A stretch of DNA of 64,000 nucleotides from Deltaproteobacteria bacterium (GTDB lineage: Bacteria > Myxococcota_A > UBA9160 > JAJDAL01): contig JAJDAL010000021.1 of NCBI GenBank assembly GCA_029261875.1, forward strand, positions 1-64,000. The letters run 5' to 3'. Both the position numbers and the translations under genes were made by a program. The notes beneath the pieces were generated by a model, which did not search any database, was not told where the DNA came from, and worked only from the letters and a program-made list of their open reading frames with translations. The stretch's first letter is position 1; each line of letters starts with the position of its first letter. Shown piece after piece: positions 57,014 to 64,000 of the stretch.

Positions 57014-59029
57014 TCATGCCTCGAAGTCGGAAGGATCGGTGATCGGCAAGGAACACGTCGTGCCGTGACAGATGAACGCCGTGGGCTTTCCGTCCACGGG
57101 TTCTCTGCCGAGTAGCCAGGTTGCGTCGATTCCCGTCGGAGTGGGAGCTCCGGGCGCGACGACGACCACGGCGTCATCGGGCGTCAGGACTTGCCGCGCG
57201 CGTTGGGCGAGTCGACGGGTCTGCGGGTCTGCCTCTTCTCCGATCACGACGGCGACCGACGATCCGCGTTCGGCCAGCGTCGCCGCGCGCAGCAGCGTCG
57301 GATAAGCGTGGGGAACGCGTTCGAGCACGAAGGCATGGGTTCGGATCGTGGCTTCTGCGGCGTGCAAGAGTGGAGGTCGTCCCGATAGTGTGGCGGCTCT
57401 CAACAAACCCAGGCTGGCGAGTCCGCAGGAGTGCGGCGTGGCGCCATCGTGGTCGGAGCGCGGACGATGAACGAGACGCTCGCCATCCGCAGGAGTGAGG
57501 AAGAAGTCGTTCTCGTTTGCGTCGAAGAAGCGTTCGACCAGGCTTTCGGCGATCCCCAATCCGCTTTCGAGAAAGCGTTCTCCGGCACCCGCGCGATACA
57601 GATCGAGGAGTCCGTCGAGCAGCGCTGCGTGATCGTCGAGGAACGCGCTCGTGTGGCGTTTCTCTTCGTTGTAGACGCGTAGGAGCTGATTGTTTTCGTC
57701 CGTCATGCGCTCGAGTAGGAAATCGGCGACGGCGACGGCGTCTGCGAGCATGGCTTCGTCTTCGAGCAGGCTTCCGGCCCGGGCGAGTCCGGAGACCGCA
57801 TAGCCATTCCAGCTGGTGAGGCGCTTGCGATCCGTTGCCGGTGGAATGCGCGCGGCGCGCGCCTTGCGCAGGGCCAGGCGTTCGTTCGTGAAGGTGTTTC
57901 GGTCGAGGTTCGGGCGCTGGCGAAGCTGTGACGTGCCGTGCTCGAAGTTCCCAATCTCGCTGACCCCGTAGGCGTCCGCGAAGGAAGCCGCGCGCTCCTC
58001 GCCCAGGATGTCGCGAAGCTCTGCGGGGGTAAAGACGTAGAACTTTCCTTCTTCGCCCTCGCTATCGGCATCCTGGCTGGCGAAGAAGCCTCCGTCCGGC
58101 GCCAACATCTCGCGGCGCAGGTACTCGACGGTTTCCGTGATCGGCCAGCGCAGGGACGCATCGCAAAGATCGGTTCGGCGCAGGGTTTCGGCGAACGAGC
58201 GCAGGAGGAGTCCCTGGTCGTAGAGCATCTTCTCGAAATGGGGAATCACCCAATCCGCATCGACGCAATAGCGATGAAATCCCCCGCCGATGTGATCGAA
58301 GAGTCCCCCGCGCGACATTTCACGACACGTAAACACCACGTGATCGAGGGCGGCTCGACTGCGCTCGGCGGGCAGCACGTCGACGGCGGCCAAAAGCAGA
58401 TCCAGATTCGTCGGAGTGGGAAATTTGGGCGCGGAACCGAATCCGCCGTGGTCCGTATCGGCGTTCGAGAGCAATTGCTCCGCCGCCTCCGCGAGTTGTT
58501 TTGCACCGGGCAACGCGTTCGCGACGCCGCGCGGGTGCTCGCTCAACGCTTCGAGAATGCTTCCCGCGCTCTTCTCGACTTCCGCTCGTTGGCTTCGATA
58601 GGCGTGCTCGACGGATTCGAGCACCTGACGGAAGGCCGGCATACCGTGGCGGGGTTCCGGGGGATAGTAGGTTCCGCCGTAGAAGGGTCGGCCGTCGGGC
58701 ATGCAGAAGACCGTGAGTGGCCAGCCCCCGTGGCCCGTCAAGCGAACGACCGTGTCCATGTAGATCTGGTCGATGTCCGGTCGTTCTTCGCGGTCCACTT
58801 TGATGTTGATGAAAAGGCGATTCATCAAGGCGGCGGTTTCTTCGTCTTCGAAGGATTCGCGCTCCATGACGTGGCACCAGTGGCACGCGCTATAGCCGAT
58901 GGAAACCAGCAGCGGCCGGTCTTCCGCCTGGGCGCGCTCGAGCGCTTCTGCGCTCCAGGGATACCAATCGACGGGATTGTTCTGATGTTGTTGGAGGTAT
59001 GCGCTGGTTTCGTCGGCGAGGTGGTTCAT
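57014..59029 (-). CDS. DUF255 thioredoxin-like / N-acylglucosamine-epimerase-fold protein (YyaL, SPATA20)
   Basis: A 671-residue protein of the YyaL/SPATA20 family. The N-terminal DUF255 thioredoxin-like domain has NPVDWYPW near 18 and SIGYSACHWCHVM near 44 with a CxxC. VDREERPDID and GHGGWPLTVF follow near 78-105. The rest is an alpha/alpha six-barrel with KFPTPTNLDLLL, GGLFDHIGGGFHRY, HFEKMLYDQ, FFASQDADSEG and SWNGYAVSGLARA. Function is unproven; a redox or sugar-binding role is guessed from folds. ATG at 59029; a GTG nine bases upstream is possible. Confidence 0.93.
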   Translation of the reverse strand: MNHLADETSAYLQQHQNNPVDWYPWSAEALERAQAEDRPLLVSIGYSACHWCHVMERESFEDEETAALMNRLFINIKVDREERPDIDQIYMDTVVRLTGHGGWPLTVFCMPDGRPFYGGTYYPPEPRHGMPAFRQVLESVEHAYRSQRAEVEKSAGSILEALSEHPRGVANALPGAKQLAEAAEQLLSNADTDHGGFGSAPKFPTPTNLDLLLAAVDVLPAERSRAALDHVVFTCREMSRGGLFDHIGGGFHRYCVDADWVIPHFEKMLYDQGLLLRSFAETLRRTDLCDASLRWPITETVEYLRREMLAPDGGFFASQDADSEGEEGKFYVFTPAELRDILGEERAASFADAYGVSEIGNFEHGTSQLRQRPNLDRNTFTNERLALRKARAARIPPATDRKRLTSWNGYAVSGLARAGSLLEDEAMLADAVAVADFLLERMTDENNQLLRVYNEEKRHTSAFLDDHAALLDGLLDLYRAGAGERFLESGLGIAESLVERFFDANENDFFLTPADGERLVHRPRSDHDGATPHSCGLASLGLLRAATLSGRPPLLHAAEATIRTHAFVLERVPHAYPTLLRAATLAERGSSVAVVIGEEADPQTRRLAQRARQVLTPDDAVVVVAPGAPTPTGIDATWLLGREPVDGKPTAFICHGTTCSLPITDPSDFEA

Positions 59030-59068
59030 CGGACTCACGTTCGCACAATTGCGTCCCCGGGGACAACG

Positions 59069-59854
59069 ATGAGATATGGTGTGGCGATGCCGCAATCGAC
59101 CGAGAAAGCGATGTCGGGCGCTGTGCGCTTCGTCGCGGAGCACGGGGACGAACTCGACCAACGGAGGATCTGCGCTCTGCAGGGACGCTGCCCGGTCGCA
59201 CACGTCTACGACGCCATGAAGGCCGAACTCGCGGTTGCGTTGAAGGGGGAGATGGATTCGCTGCTGGTGTGTTTCGAGATACTCGATGAACTGGATGACT
59301 TGGAGGGCGAGATCGCCAAATCCCTGGCACGGGTCGCGACCGAGGCACAACGGGATGACGGTTCCTGGCCGGCAGCGGAACGCGATGCGGGTGTTACCGC
59401 GGCGTTGGTGGGGGGCTACCTGGGGCGGAGTCCCTGGCGGCGTCCGTCCACGGCCGATCGGGCGTCCCGGTTTCTTGCGCGAGTCTGGTCTCCGGACGCG
59501 CTGGGCGATGGCGATTGGCGAAAGGTCGGAGCGTTTGCGCCGTTCTATGCGTTTTCCGAAGACGATGTCGCGGACGGCGCATTGCAATGGTGTGGTCGGG
59601 AACTCGAGAAGGGTTTTCGCGCGGGATTGTTCTCCGCCGTCCAGGTCGCCACGGTCTTGCGGCGTTGCCGCGCGCTGGCGCTGCCGGGCGCTGCGGTGGA
59701 TGCGGTCGAGCTGCGGGGCGCCCTCGCGCGCGAGCAGGCCCCGGATGGGGGCTTCGCCGAGGGGGCCGCGCTGCCGGCCCGTGTCGCCGCTACGCTGCGG
59801 GCCGCAGCGGGCATCCGCTGGCTTTATCCCGAGGAACCGGAAGTTACGCCATGA
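59069..59854 (+). CDS. Hypothetical helical-repeat protein with terpene-cyclase-like motifs
   Basis: A 261-residue soluble protein. I do not recognise the family with certainty. Two stretches, QRDDGSWPAA near 94 and QAPDGGFAEGAAL near 231, look like the QxxDGSW/GGF turns of alpha/alpha-barrel terpenoid cyclases and prenyltransferases, and the rest is helical and Ala-rich. There is no DXDD motif. Start at the ATG at 59069 or the later ATG at 59087. Its stop overlaps the acyl-CoA synthetase ATG (ATGA), so the two are co-translated and probably share a pathway. Confidence 0.65.
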   Translation: MRYGVAMPQSTEKAMSGAVRFVAEHGDELDQRRICALQGRCPVAHVYDAMKAELAVALKGEMDSLLVCFEILDELDDLEGEIAKSLARVATEAQRDDGSWPAAERDAGVTAALVGGYLGRSPWRRPSTADRASRFLARVWSPDALGDGDWRKVGAFAPFYAFSEDDVADGALQWCGRELEKGFRAGLFSAVQVATVLRRCRALALPGAAVDAVELRGALAREQAPDGGFAEGAALPARVAATLRAAAGIRWLYPEEPEVTP

Positions 59855-61482
59855 ACCTTGCCGCCAACCACGAAGCCATTGCTGCAACCATTCCGGAGCG
59901 CGAATGCATCGTCTATCGCGATCGGCGGCTCAGTTGGGCGGACGTGACCGACCGCACCCGGCGCCTTGCCGCCGTCTTGCGCGCCCACGGTCTGTGCACC
60001 CATCGCGAGCGTGCCAAGCTCGAGAATTGGGAGTCGGGCCAGGATCACGTCGCTCTCTATCTCCACAACGGAAACGAATATCTCGAAGGCATGCTGGGAT
60101 CCTTCAAGGCGCGAACGGTTCCCTTCAACGTCAATTATCGATACGTCGACGAAGAACTCATTTATCTGTTTCGCAACGCCGACGCCCGGGCCGTGATCTT
60201 TCACGCGAGTTTTGCCCCGACGCTCGCGCGCATCCAAGCGGAACTCGGCAACGTTCGTTTGTGGTTGCAGGTCGAGGATGAATCCGGCGCGTCGTTGCTG
60301 CCCGGTGCCCTCGAGTACGAAGCGGCCCTCGCAGAGGCCAAGCCCGAAGCACCCGAAGGCCTATCGCCCGACGATCTCTACATGCTCTATACCGGTGGCA
60401 CGACGGGTATGCCCAAAGGCGTACTCTGGCGCCAGGACGACATCTACAAGGCCGCGTTGTCTCCGGGGTCTCCGCGCAGCCGTCCCAAGACGCTGGAGGA
60501 GCTGGTGGCGCGTGCGGAACGCGGCGGCATTCGAGCGCTGCCCGCGGCGCCCTTCATGCACGGAGCCGCGCATTGGGTGGCGTTCACGATGTGGCACGCC
60601 GGAGGCACCATCTTCATCCAATCGGATCCGCGAAAGCTCGATCCCCACGATCTTCTCGAGACGATCGAACGCGAGAAAATCGAAGCCCTCAGCATCGTGG
60701 GTGATGCGTTCGGCCGACCGATTCTGGATCAGCTCGACCGGGGCGCCTACGACTTGTCGAGTTTGAAACTCCTGAGTTCCGGCGGCGCGATTCTCACGGC
60801 GACTTTGAAGCAAGCGTTCCTCGACCGGCTTCCCGATCTTCGTATTCTCGATGCGCTGGGTTCATCGGAAAGCGGCGCGCAGGCCGGGCAGGTTTCGACG
60901 GCGGATCGCGCTACGACGACCGGTGATTTCCAGATGAACCCCGACAACGTGGTGCTCAGCGCCGAACTCGATCGCGTGATCGAGCCCGGCGACGACGAAG
61001 AAGGCTGGCTGGCCCGCCGCGGCCACGTTCCCTTGGGATATCTCGGGGATCCAGAGAAGAGCCGTCGAACCTTTCCGGAGATATCCGGTGTCCGCTATTC
61101 CGTGCCCGGCGACCGCGCGCGGCTCGCAGCCGACGGCACACTTCAGTTGCTCGGTCGCGATTCGGTCACCATCAATACCGGGGGAGAAAAAGTATTCGCC
61201 GAAGAAGTGGAGCACGCCCTGAAGCACCACCCCGAGGTCTACGACGCTGTCGTCGTCGGGACGCCCCACGAGCGTTGGGGGCAGCAGGTGAATGCCATCG
61301 TGCGACTTCGCGAGGGGGCCTTTGTGTCCGAGGCGGAGTTGAAGGACACCGCGTCGAAACACATTGCGGCCTACAAGCTTCCGAAGCGATTCATCTTCAC
61401 CGACGAGATCGTGCGCTCGCCCAGCGGGAAAGCCGATTATCGCTGGGCGAAGCAGCGCGCGCTGGAATCAACGGCCGGTTGA
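59851..61482 (+). CDS. Acyl-CoA synthetase (AMP-forming)
   Basis: A 543-residue ANL-superfamily ligase. The P-loop YTGGTTGMPKGV is near 178, LLSSGGAILTATLKQ near 310, and GDRARLAADGTLQLLGRDSV near 420 has the adenylate-binding Asp and hinge. NTGGEKVFAEEVE and PSGKADYRW near 530 carry the C-terminal catalytic Lys. It activates a carboxylic acid to its CoA ester; the sequence resembles fatty- or steroid-acid ligases of actinobacterial type, without certainty. ATG overlaps the helical-repeat gene. Its end overlaps the convergent DUF1499 gene by 15 bases. Confidence 0.92.
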   Translation: MNLAANHEAIAATIPERECIVYRDRRLSWADVTDRTRRLAAVLRAHGLCTHRERAKLENWESGQDHVALYLHNGNEYLEGMLGSFKARTVPFNVNYRYVDEELIYLFRNADARAVIFHASFAPTLARIQAELGNVRLWLQVEDESGASLLPGALEYEAALAEAKPEAPEGLSPDDLYMLYTGGTTGMPKGVLWRQDDIYKAALSPGSPRSRPKTLEELVARAERGGIRALPAAPFMHGAAHWVAFTMWHAGGTIFIQSDPRKLDPHDLLETIEREKIEALSIVGDAFGRPILDQLDRGAYDLSSLKLLSSGGAILTATLKQAFLDRLPDLRILDALGSSESGAQAGQVSTADRATTTGDFQMNPDNVVLSAELDRVIEPGDDEEGWLARRGHVPLGYLGDPEKSRRTFPEISGVRYSVPGDRARLAADGTLQLLGRDSVTINTGGEKVFAEEVEHALKHHPEVYDAVVVGTPHERWGQQVNAIVRLREGAFVSEAELKDTASKHIAAYKLPKRFIFTDEIVRSPSGKADYRWAKQRALESTAG

Positions 61483-62226
61483 TACCGCGGAAAGGTCGCT
61501 TTCCGTCAAGCTGGCGGAGAAGGTGCGGATCCGCTGGGCGTTGGCCCCCATGTCGCCGCGACCGTCGCGTGACTTCGAACGGACATCGATCAACGATCCC
61601 GTGGGTGTCGGGCGAATCCGGACCACGATGTCGTCGACGAATCGAAATACCTCTGTGGTTTCCGTGGCCTCGATGCGTCCTCGGCTCGCATCCGAAGCCG
61701 TTACGGTCCAACCCAGGGCGCTGGCCGTCGTCAATGCGCGTTGAAAAGCGACTTCCGGCGGATCCGTCACGGCGATCGGGCGCAGATCCGGATATCCCTT
61801 GCGCTGGACTGCGGCGAACTCGGCCGGGTAGGCGAGATCCCGGCCGCGATTGCTGGGGTCGCTTTCCGCGACTTCGAACTTCGGCGGGTCTCCTACGTCT
61901 GTCGTGATGTCGTTGATGATCGGGTAGTCCCGGGAAGGTCCGGCCAACACCGCGATCGCGACGACGACACCGAGGCCGATCAGTGTGCCGGTCCAGGCTT
62001 GCCCGCGGGCAGCGCGTCGCGGACCTCGGCGCGTTGCGAACAGGGCGATGACGCCCATCACCAATGCCAGAACCCCGAGCAGCGCACCGATCCCAAAGAC
62101 ACGGAACCCGACGAAGCCCGAGACGACGCCGCCTTGGATCGCCAAGGGGCCGAGGAGGAGGGCAGCCAACGCCGCGCCACCCAGGAAGGCCGAGAATCTT
62201 GCCACCGATGATCGTTTTTCTGTCAC
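61468..62226 (-). CDS. DUF1499 membrane protein
   Basis: A 252-residue protein. Three hydrophobic segments at about 12-30, 40-65 and 78-95 form the membrane part. After them, residues 100-240 form a DUF1499 domain: YPIINDITTDVGDPPKF, TASALGWTV, VFRFVDDIVVRIRP and SRDGRGDMGANAQRIR are its conserved blocks. Function is unknown. ATG start with no strong site. Upstream lies a 100-base gap to the divergent enoyl-CoA hydratase gene that contains the promoter at 62238. Confidence 0.85.
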   Translation of the reverse strand: MTEKRSSVARFSAFLGGAALAALLLGPLAIQGGVVSGFVGFRVFGIGALLGVLALVMGVIALFATRRGPRRAARGQAWTGTLIGLGVVVAIAVLAGPSRDYPIINDITTDVGDPPKFEVAESDPSNRGRDLAYPAEFAAVQRKGYPDLRPIAVTDPPEVAFQRALTTASALGWTVTASDASRGRIEATETTEVFRFVDDIVVRIRPTPTGSLIDVRSKSRDGRGDMGANAQRIRTFSASLTESDLSAVSTGR

Positions 62227-62237
62227 TTGGGTACCTC

Positions 62238-62265
62238 TTGACGCAGGTTACCACGAGGGTATCCG
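62238..62265 (+). promoter_or_regulatory. Promoter candidate for enoyl-CoA hydratase
   Basis: TTGACG at 62238 and TATCCG at 62260 are 16 bases apart. A start near 62272 would give a leader of about 55 bases to the ATG at 62327. A second AT-rich box, TATCCT at 62272, follows and could serve another start. Confidence 0.4.
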
Positions 62266-62326
62266 GGGCGATATCCTAAGTGCCGCGGTGTTTCGAATCC
62301 GCCACAAACGCGAGGTACACGGACTC

Positions 62327-63103
62327 ATGACGGAACTGGTTACGCTCGAACGCCGCGGCAACCTGGCGATTGCCTCCCTGAATCGCCCGGACGTCCTGAA
62401 CGCCCTGAGCCCGGCGGTGCTGGGCGCCATCGAAGCCCGCGTGGCGGAGGTCGCGGCGGATTCCAGCCTGCGCGCATTGGTGGTGACGGGCGAGGGGCGC
62501 GCCTTCGCGGCGGGCGCCGACATTGGCGAGTTCAATAAATTCGATACCCAGGCCGCACTCGAATTTTCGCGGCTCGGGCACCGCGCCTTCGGGGCCCTCG
62601 AAGCCTTGACGATCCCCACGATCGCAGCGGTCAACGGCGTCGCACTCGGCGGCGGTTGCGAACTCGCCCTGGCGTGCGACTGGATCTACGCCTCACGCAA
62701 AGCGCGCTTCGGGCAACCGGAAGTCAAGCTCGGCTTGATTCCCGGTTTCGGCGGAACGAGTCGGCTCGTGCGCCGGGTGGGTGTGGCGTGGGCGAAGGAA
62801 CTGGTACTCGGCGGGGATCCGATTGACGCCGACACGGCGCTGCGGATCGGTCTCGCCAACCGCGTCTATGAACCGGAGGAGCTGATGGAAAAGGCGATCG
62901 GATCCGCCGAGTCCGTGGCCGCGCGCGGCCCCATTGCGGTGTCCGAGGCGAAGCGACTCCTCGAAGAAGGTCAGGACGCGGACGTTCGCGTGGCTCACGC
63001 GATGGAGCAAGCGGCTTTCGCGACGGTTTTCTCGAGCGCGGATCGCGAAGAGGGTGTGCGGGCGTTCCTGGAAAAACGCGACGCCAAATTCGAAGGACGC
63101 TAG
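62327..63103 (+). CDS. Enoyl-CoA hydratase/isomerase
   Basis: A 258-residue crotonase-family enzyme. NRPDVLNALSP near 19, GRAFAAGADIGEF near 57 (oxyanion hole) and NGVALGGGCELALACD near 104 (second oxyanion hole) are present, with QPEVKLGLIPGFGGT near 128 carrying the catalytic Glu. It hydrates trans-2-enoyl-CoA in beta-oxidation or a related route. ATG start after a weak site; the frame is open upstream to a GTG at 62288 but homologous sequences begin near MTELVTLER. It may act with the acyl-CoA synthetase, although transcribed separately. Confidence 0.92.
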   Translation: MTELVTLERRGNLAIASLNRPDVLNALSPAVLGAIEARVAEVAADSSLRALVVTGEGRAFAAGADIGEFNKFDTQAALEFSRLGHRAFGALEALTIPTIAAVNGVALGGGCELALACDWIYASRKARFGQPEVKLGLIPGFGGTSRLVRRVGVAWAKELVLGGDPIDADTALRIGLANRVYEPEELMEKAIGSAESVAARGPIAVSEAKRLLEEGQDADVRVAHAMEQAAFATVFSSADREEGVRAFLEKRDAKFEGR

Positions 63104-63120
63104 AACGTCGCGCGCTCTCG

Positions 63121-63720
63121 CTATTGGAAGTTGCGCACGTAGGGAAGCTGATTCGCGGTGGCTTCGATCTCCTGGCCGGCTTCGATCAGGATCGCGGTGG
63201 CGTCCCAGGACCCTTCGATCAACTGCTTCTTCGGACCGGGGCGTTGATGGGCCTTTACGGTGCCCGCACGTGAAGTCAGCTGATCGCTGCGGAAGTCGAT
63301 CACGATCTCCTGAGACGGGTCGAGTTCGACACTGTCCATCAGGGCTGCAAGATCGTGCTTGTCGAGGGTGATGCAGGGCAGGCCCAGGGCCGTGCAATTG
63401 CCTGCAAAGATCTCGGCGAAAGACAGGCCGACGAACGCCTGGAAGCCGAACCGCAGCAGGGATTGCGGCGCGTGCTCCCGCGACGAGCCGCAGCCGAAGT
63501 TCTCTCCCACGATCAAGATGTTCGCGCCCGCCATGTCTTCGTTGTCGAGCGGGTGGTTGCCCTTGGCCTGCTCGCGGTCGTCCTCGAAGGCGTGTTCTCC
63601 GAGTCCGTCGAAGGTCACACAGCGCAGGAAGCGGGCGGGGATGATGCGATCCGTATCGATGTCGTCGCCGCGCAACACACAGCCTCGACCAGTGATTCGT
63701 TCCACCGCTTGCGGTGCCAT
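63121..63720 (-). CDS. leuD: 3-isopropylmalate dehydratase small subunit
   Basis: A 199-residue LeuD. GDDIDTDRIIPARFL near 18, GENFGCGSSREHAPQ near 71 and GLSFAEIFAGNCTALGLP near 96 are aconitase small-domain signatures. With LeuC it isomerises 2-isopropylmalate to 3-isopropylmalate in leucine synthesis. The ATG overlaps the leuC stop (TAATG), so the subunits are coupled. Length is near normal. Confidence 0.95.
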   Translation of the reverse strand: MAPQAVERITGRGCVLRGDDIDTDRIIPARFLRCVTFDGLGEHAFEDDREQAKGNHPLDNEDMAGANILIVGENFGCGSSREHAPQSLLRFGFQAFVGLSFAEIFAGNCTALGLPCITLDKHDLAALMDSVELDPSQEIVIDFRSDQLTSRAGTVKAHQRPGPKKQLIEGSWDATAILIEAGQEIEATANQLPYVRNFQ

Positions 63721-64000
63721 TAGAGGTACTCCCGTGCGTCGACGACTTTCCCGTCGAGTGCGGCGGCGGCCACCATGACGGGAGACATCAAGAGTGTCCG
63801 ACCCATCGGCGAACCCTGACGCCCCTTGAAATTGCGGTTGCTGGACGACGCGCAGAGCTCGTCCCCCTTGAGCTTGTCGGGATTCATGGCCAAGCACATG
63901 GAGCAACCGGCTTTGCGCCATTCGAATCCGGCCGCGCGAAAAATCTCGTCCAGTCCCTCGGCTTCGGCTTGGCGCGCTACGTCCTGAGAACCCGGAACCA
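63720..64000 (-). CDS. leuC: 3-isopropylmalate dehydratase large subunit, C-terminal part
   Basis: Only about the last 93 residues are inside the window; the gene runs off the right edge. Reading from the edge, the frame contains [12 protein letters not shown] with two cluster Cys, [11 protein letters not shown] and [23 protein letters not shown] before a TAA. These are the end of LeuC. The large subunit holds the 4Fe-4S cluster of the isomerase. Confidence 0.95.
   Translation of the reverse strand, partial: VPGSQDVARQAEAEGLDEIFRAAGFEWRKAGCSMCLAMNPDKLKGDELCASSSNRNFKGRQGSPMGRTLLMSPVMVAAAALDGKVVDAREYL

Noticed and set aside
57938..59029. Open plus-strand frame opposite the DUF255 gene that runs into the helical-repeat gene
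   Set aside because: It is an antisense frame of a clear, conserved gene. The plus-strand gene begins at 59069 after the DUF255 start.

Overview
The window is a stretch of GC-rich, gene-dense chromosome from a Gram-negative bacterium. An outer-membrane lipid-asymmetry (Mla) operon, lipoproteins, periplasmic c-type cytochromes and a CcmH-like cytochrome-assembly protein show two membranes and a respiratory metabolism. The mix of lipid-catabolism genes, an ethylmalonyl-CoA-type mutase and an O-antigen-like island would suit an uncultured lineage of the former Deltaproteobacteria (Myxococcota, Desulfobacterota or Binatota), but no phylogenetic marker is present and this is inference. No rRNA, tRNA, CRISPR array, phage or insertion sequence was recognised. 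No gap between genes exceeds about 250 bases.

Layout. 0-6 kb: a metallo-beta-lactamase-fold hydrolase, a Yip1-like membrane protein, an alpha/beta-hydrolase-fold protein without its catalytic Ser and His, then a sugar-epimerase-like SDR, an acyltransferase, an alkaline-phosphatase-fold protein without its nucleophile, and a DUF1232 protein. 6-10 kb: a periplasmic redox block with a DUF3179 protein, a cytochrome c carrying a long Asn-Pro-Cys octapeptide repeat, a pentahaem lipoprotein and GloB. 10-12 kb: two adjacent RecB/Cas4-like nucleases with Fe-S cysteines, one ending in a sliding-clamp motif. 12-23 kb: Mrp-like ATPase, CcmH-like protein, cobalamin adenosyltransferase, MeaB, an ethylmalonyl-CoA-mutase-type enzyme, NadA, a YkgJ protein, malyl-CoA-lyase-type enzyme, a one-cluster ferredoxin, a succinate/malate-CoA ligase pair and a divergent MDR oxidoreductase.

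23.4-38.5 kb is a surface-glycan island, visibly AT-richer in its middle: glycosyltransferases, AsnB, a Wzx-like flippase, a nucleotidyltransferase-fold protein coupled to an AP-superfamily phosphodiesterase, two GT-C membrane proteins and a dolichol-phosphate-mannose-synthase-like GT2. It lies between the malyl-CoA cluster and a mesaconyl-CoA-hydratase-like gene (38.5 kb), which is followed by a complete pntAA-pntAB-pntB transhydrogenase. 42.7-50.3 kb holds CysQ-like phosphatase, dienelactone hydrolase, a PAS protein, an SPFH protein, an epoxide-hydrolase-like enzyme and a lipid-catabolic run (acyl-CoA dehydrogenase, APH-like kinase, DUF6285, phytanoyl-CoA dioxygenase). 50.3-55.3 kb is a six-gene mla region (mlaF-E-D-A-C plus a DUF1232 protein) behind a zinc dehydrogenase. 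55.3-64 kb holds a histidine phosphatase, a deoxyhypusine-synthase-like protein, a DUF255 protein, an acyl-CoA synthetase, a DUF1499 protein, an enoyl-CoA hydratase, leuD and the end of leuC.

How it works together (inference): the B12-dependent mutase, its MeaB chaperone and the adenosyltransferase form a unit. With the CoA-ligase pair, malyl-CoA lyase and mesaconyl-CoA hydratase they outline an ethylmalonyl-CoA or serine-cycle-type route between acetyl-CoA, glyoxylate and C4/C5 CoA esters, with transhydrogenase possibly supplying NADPH. The most unusual items are the NPC-repeat cytochrome, the ferredoxin embedded in the malyl-CoA operon, the nucleotidyltransferase/phosphodiesterase pair in the glycan island, and a 23-bp divergent intergenic region whose palindromic -10 box can serve two leaderless transcripts.
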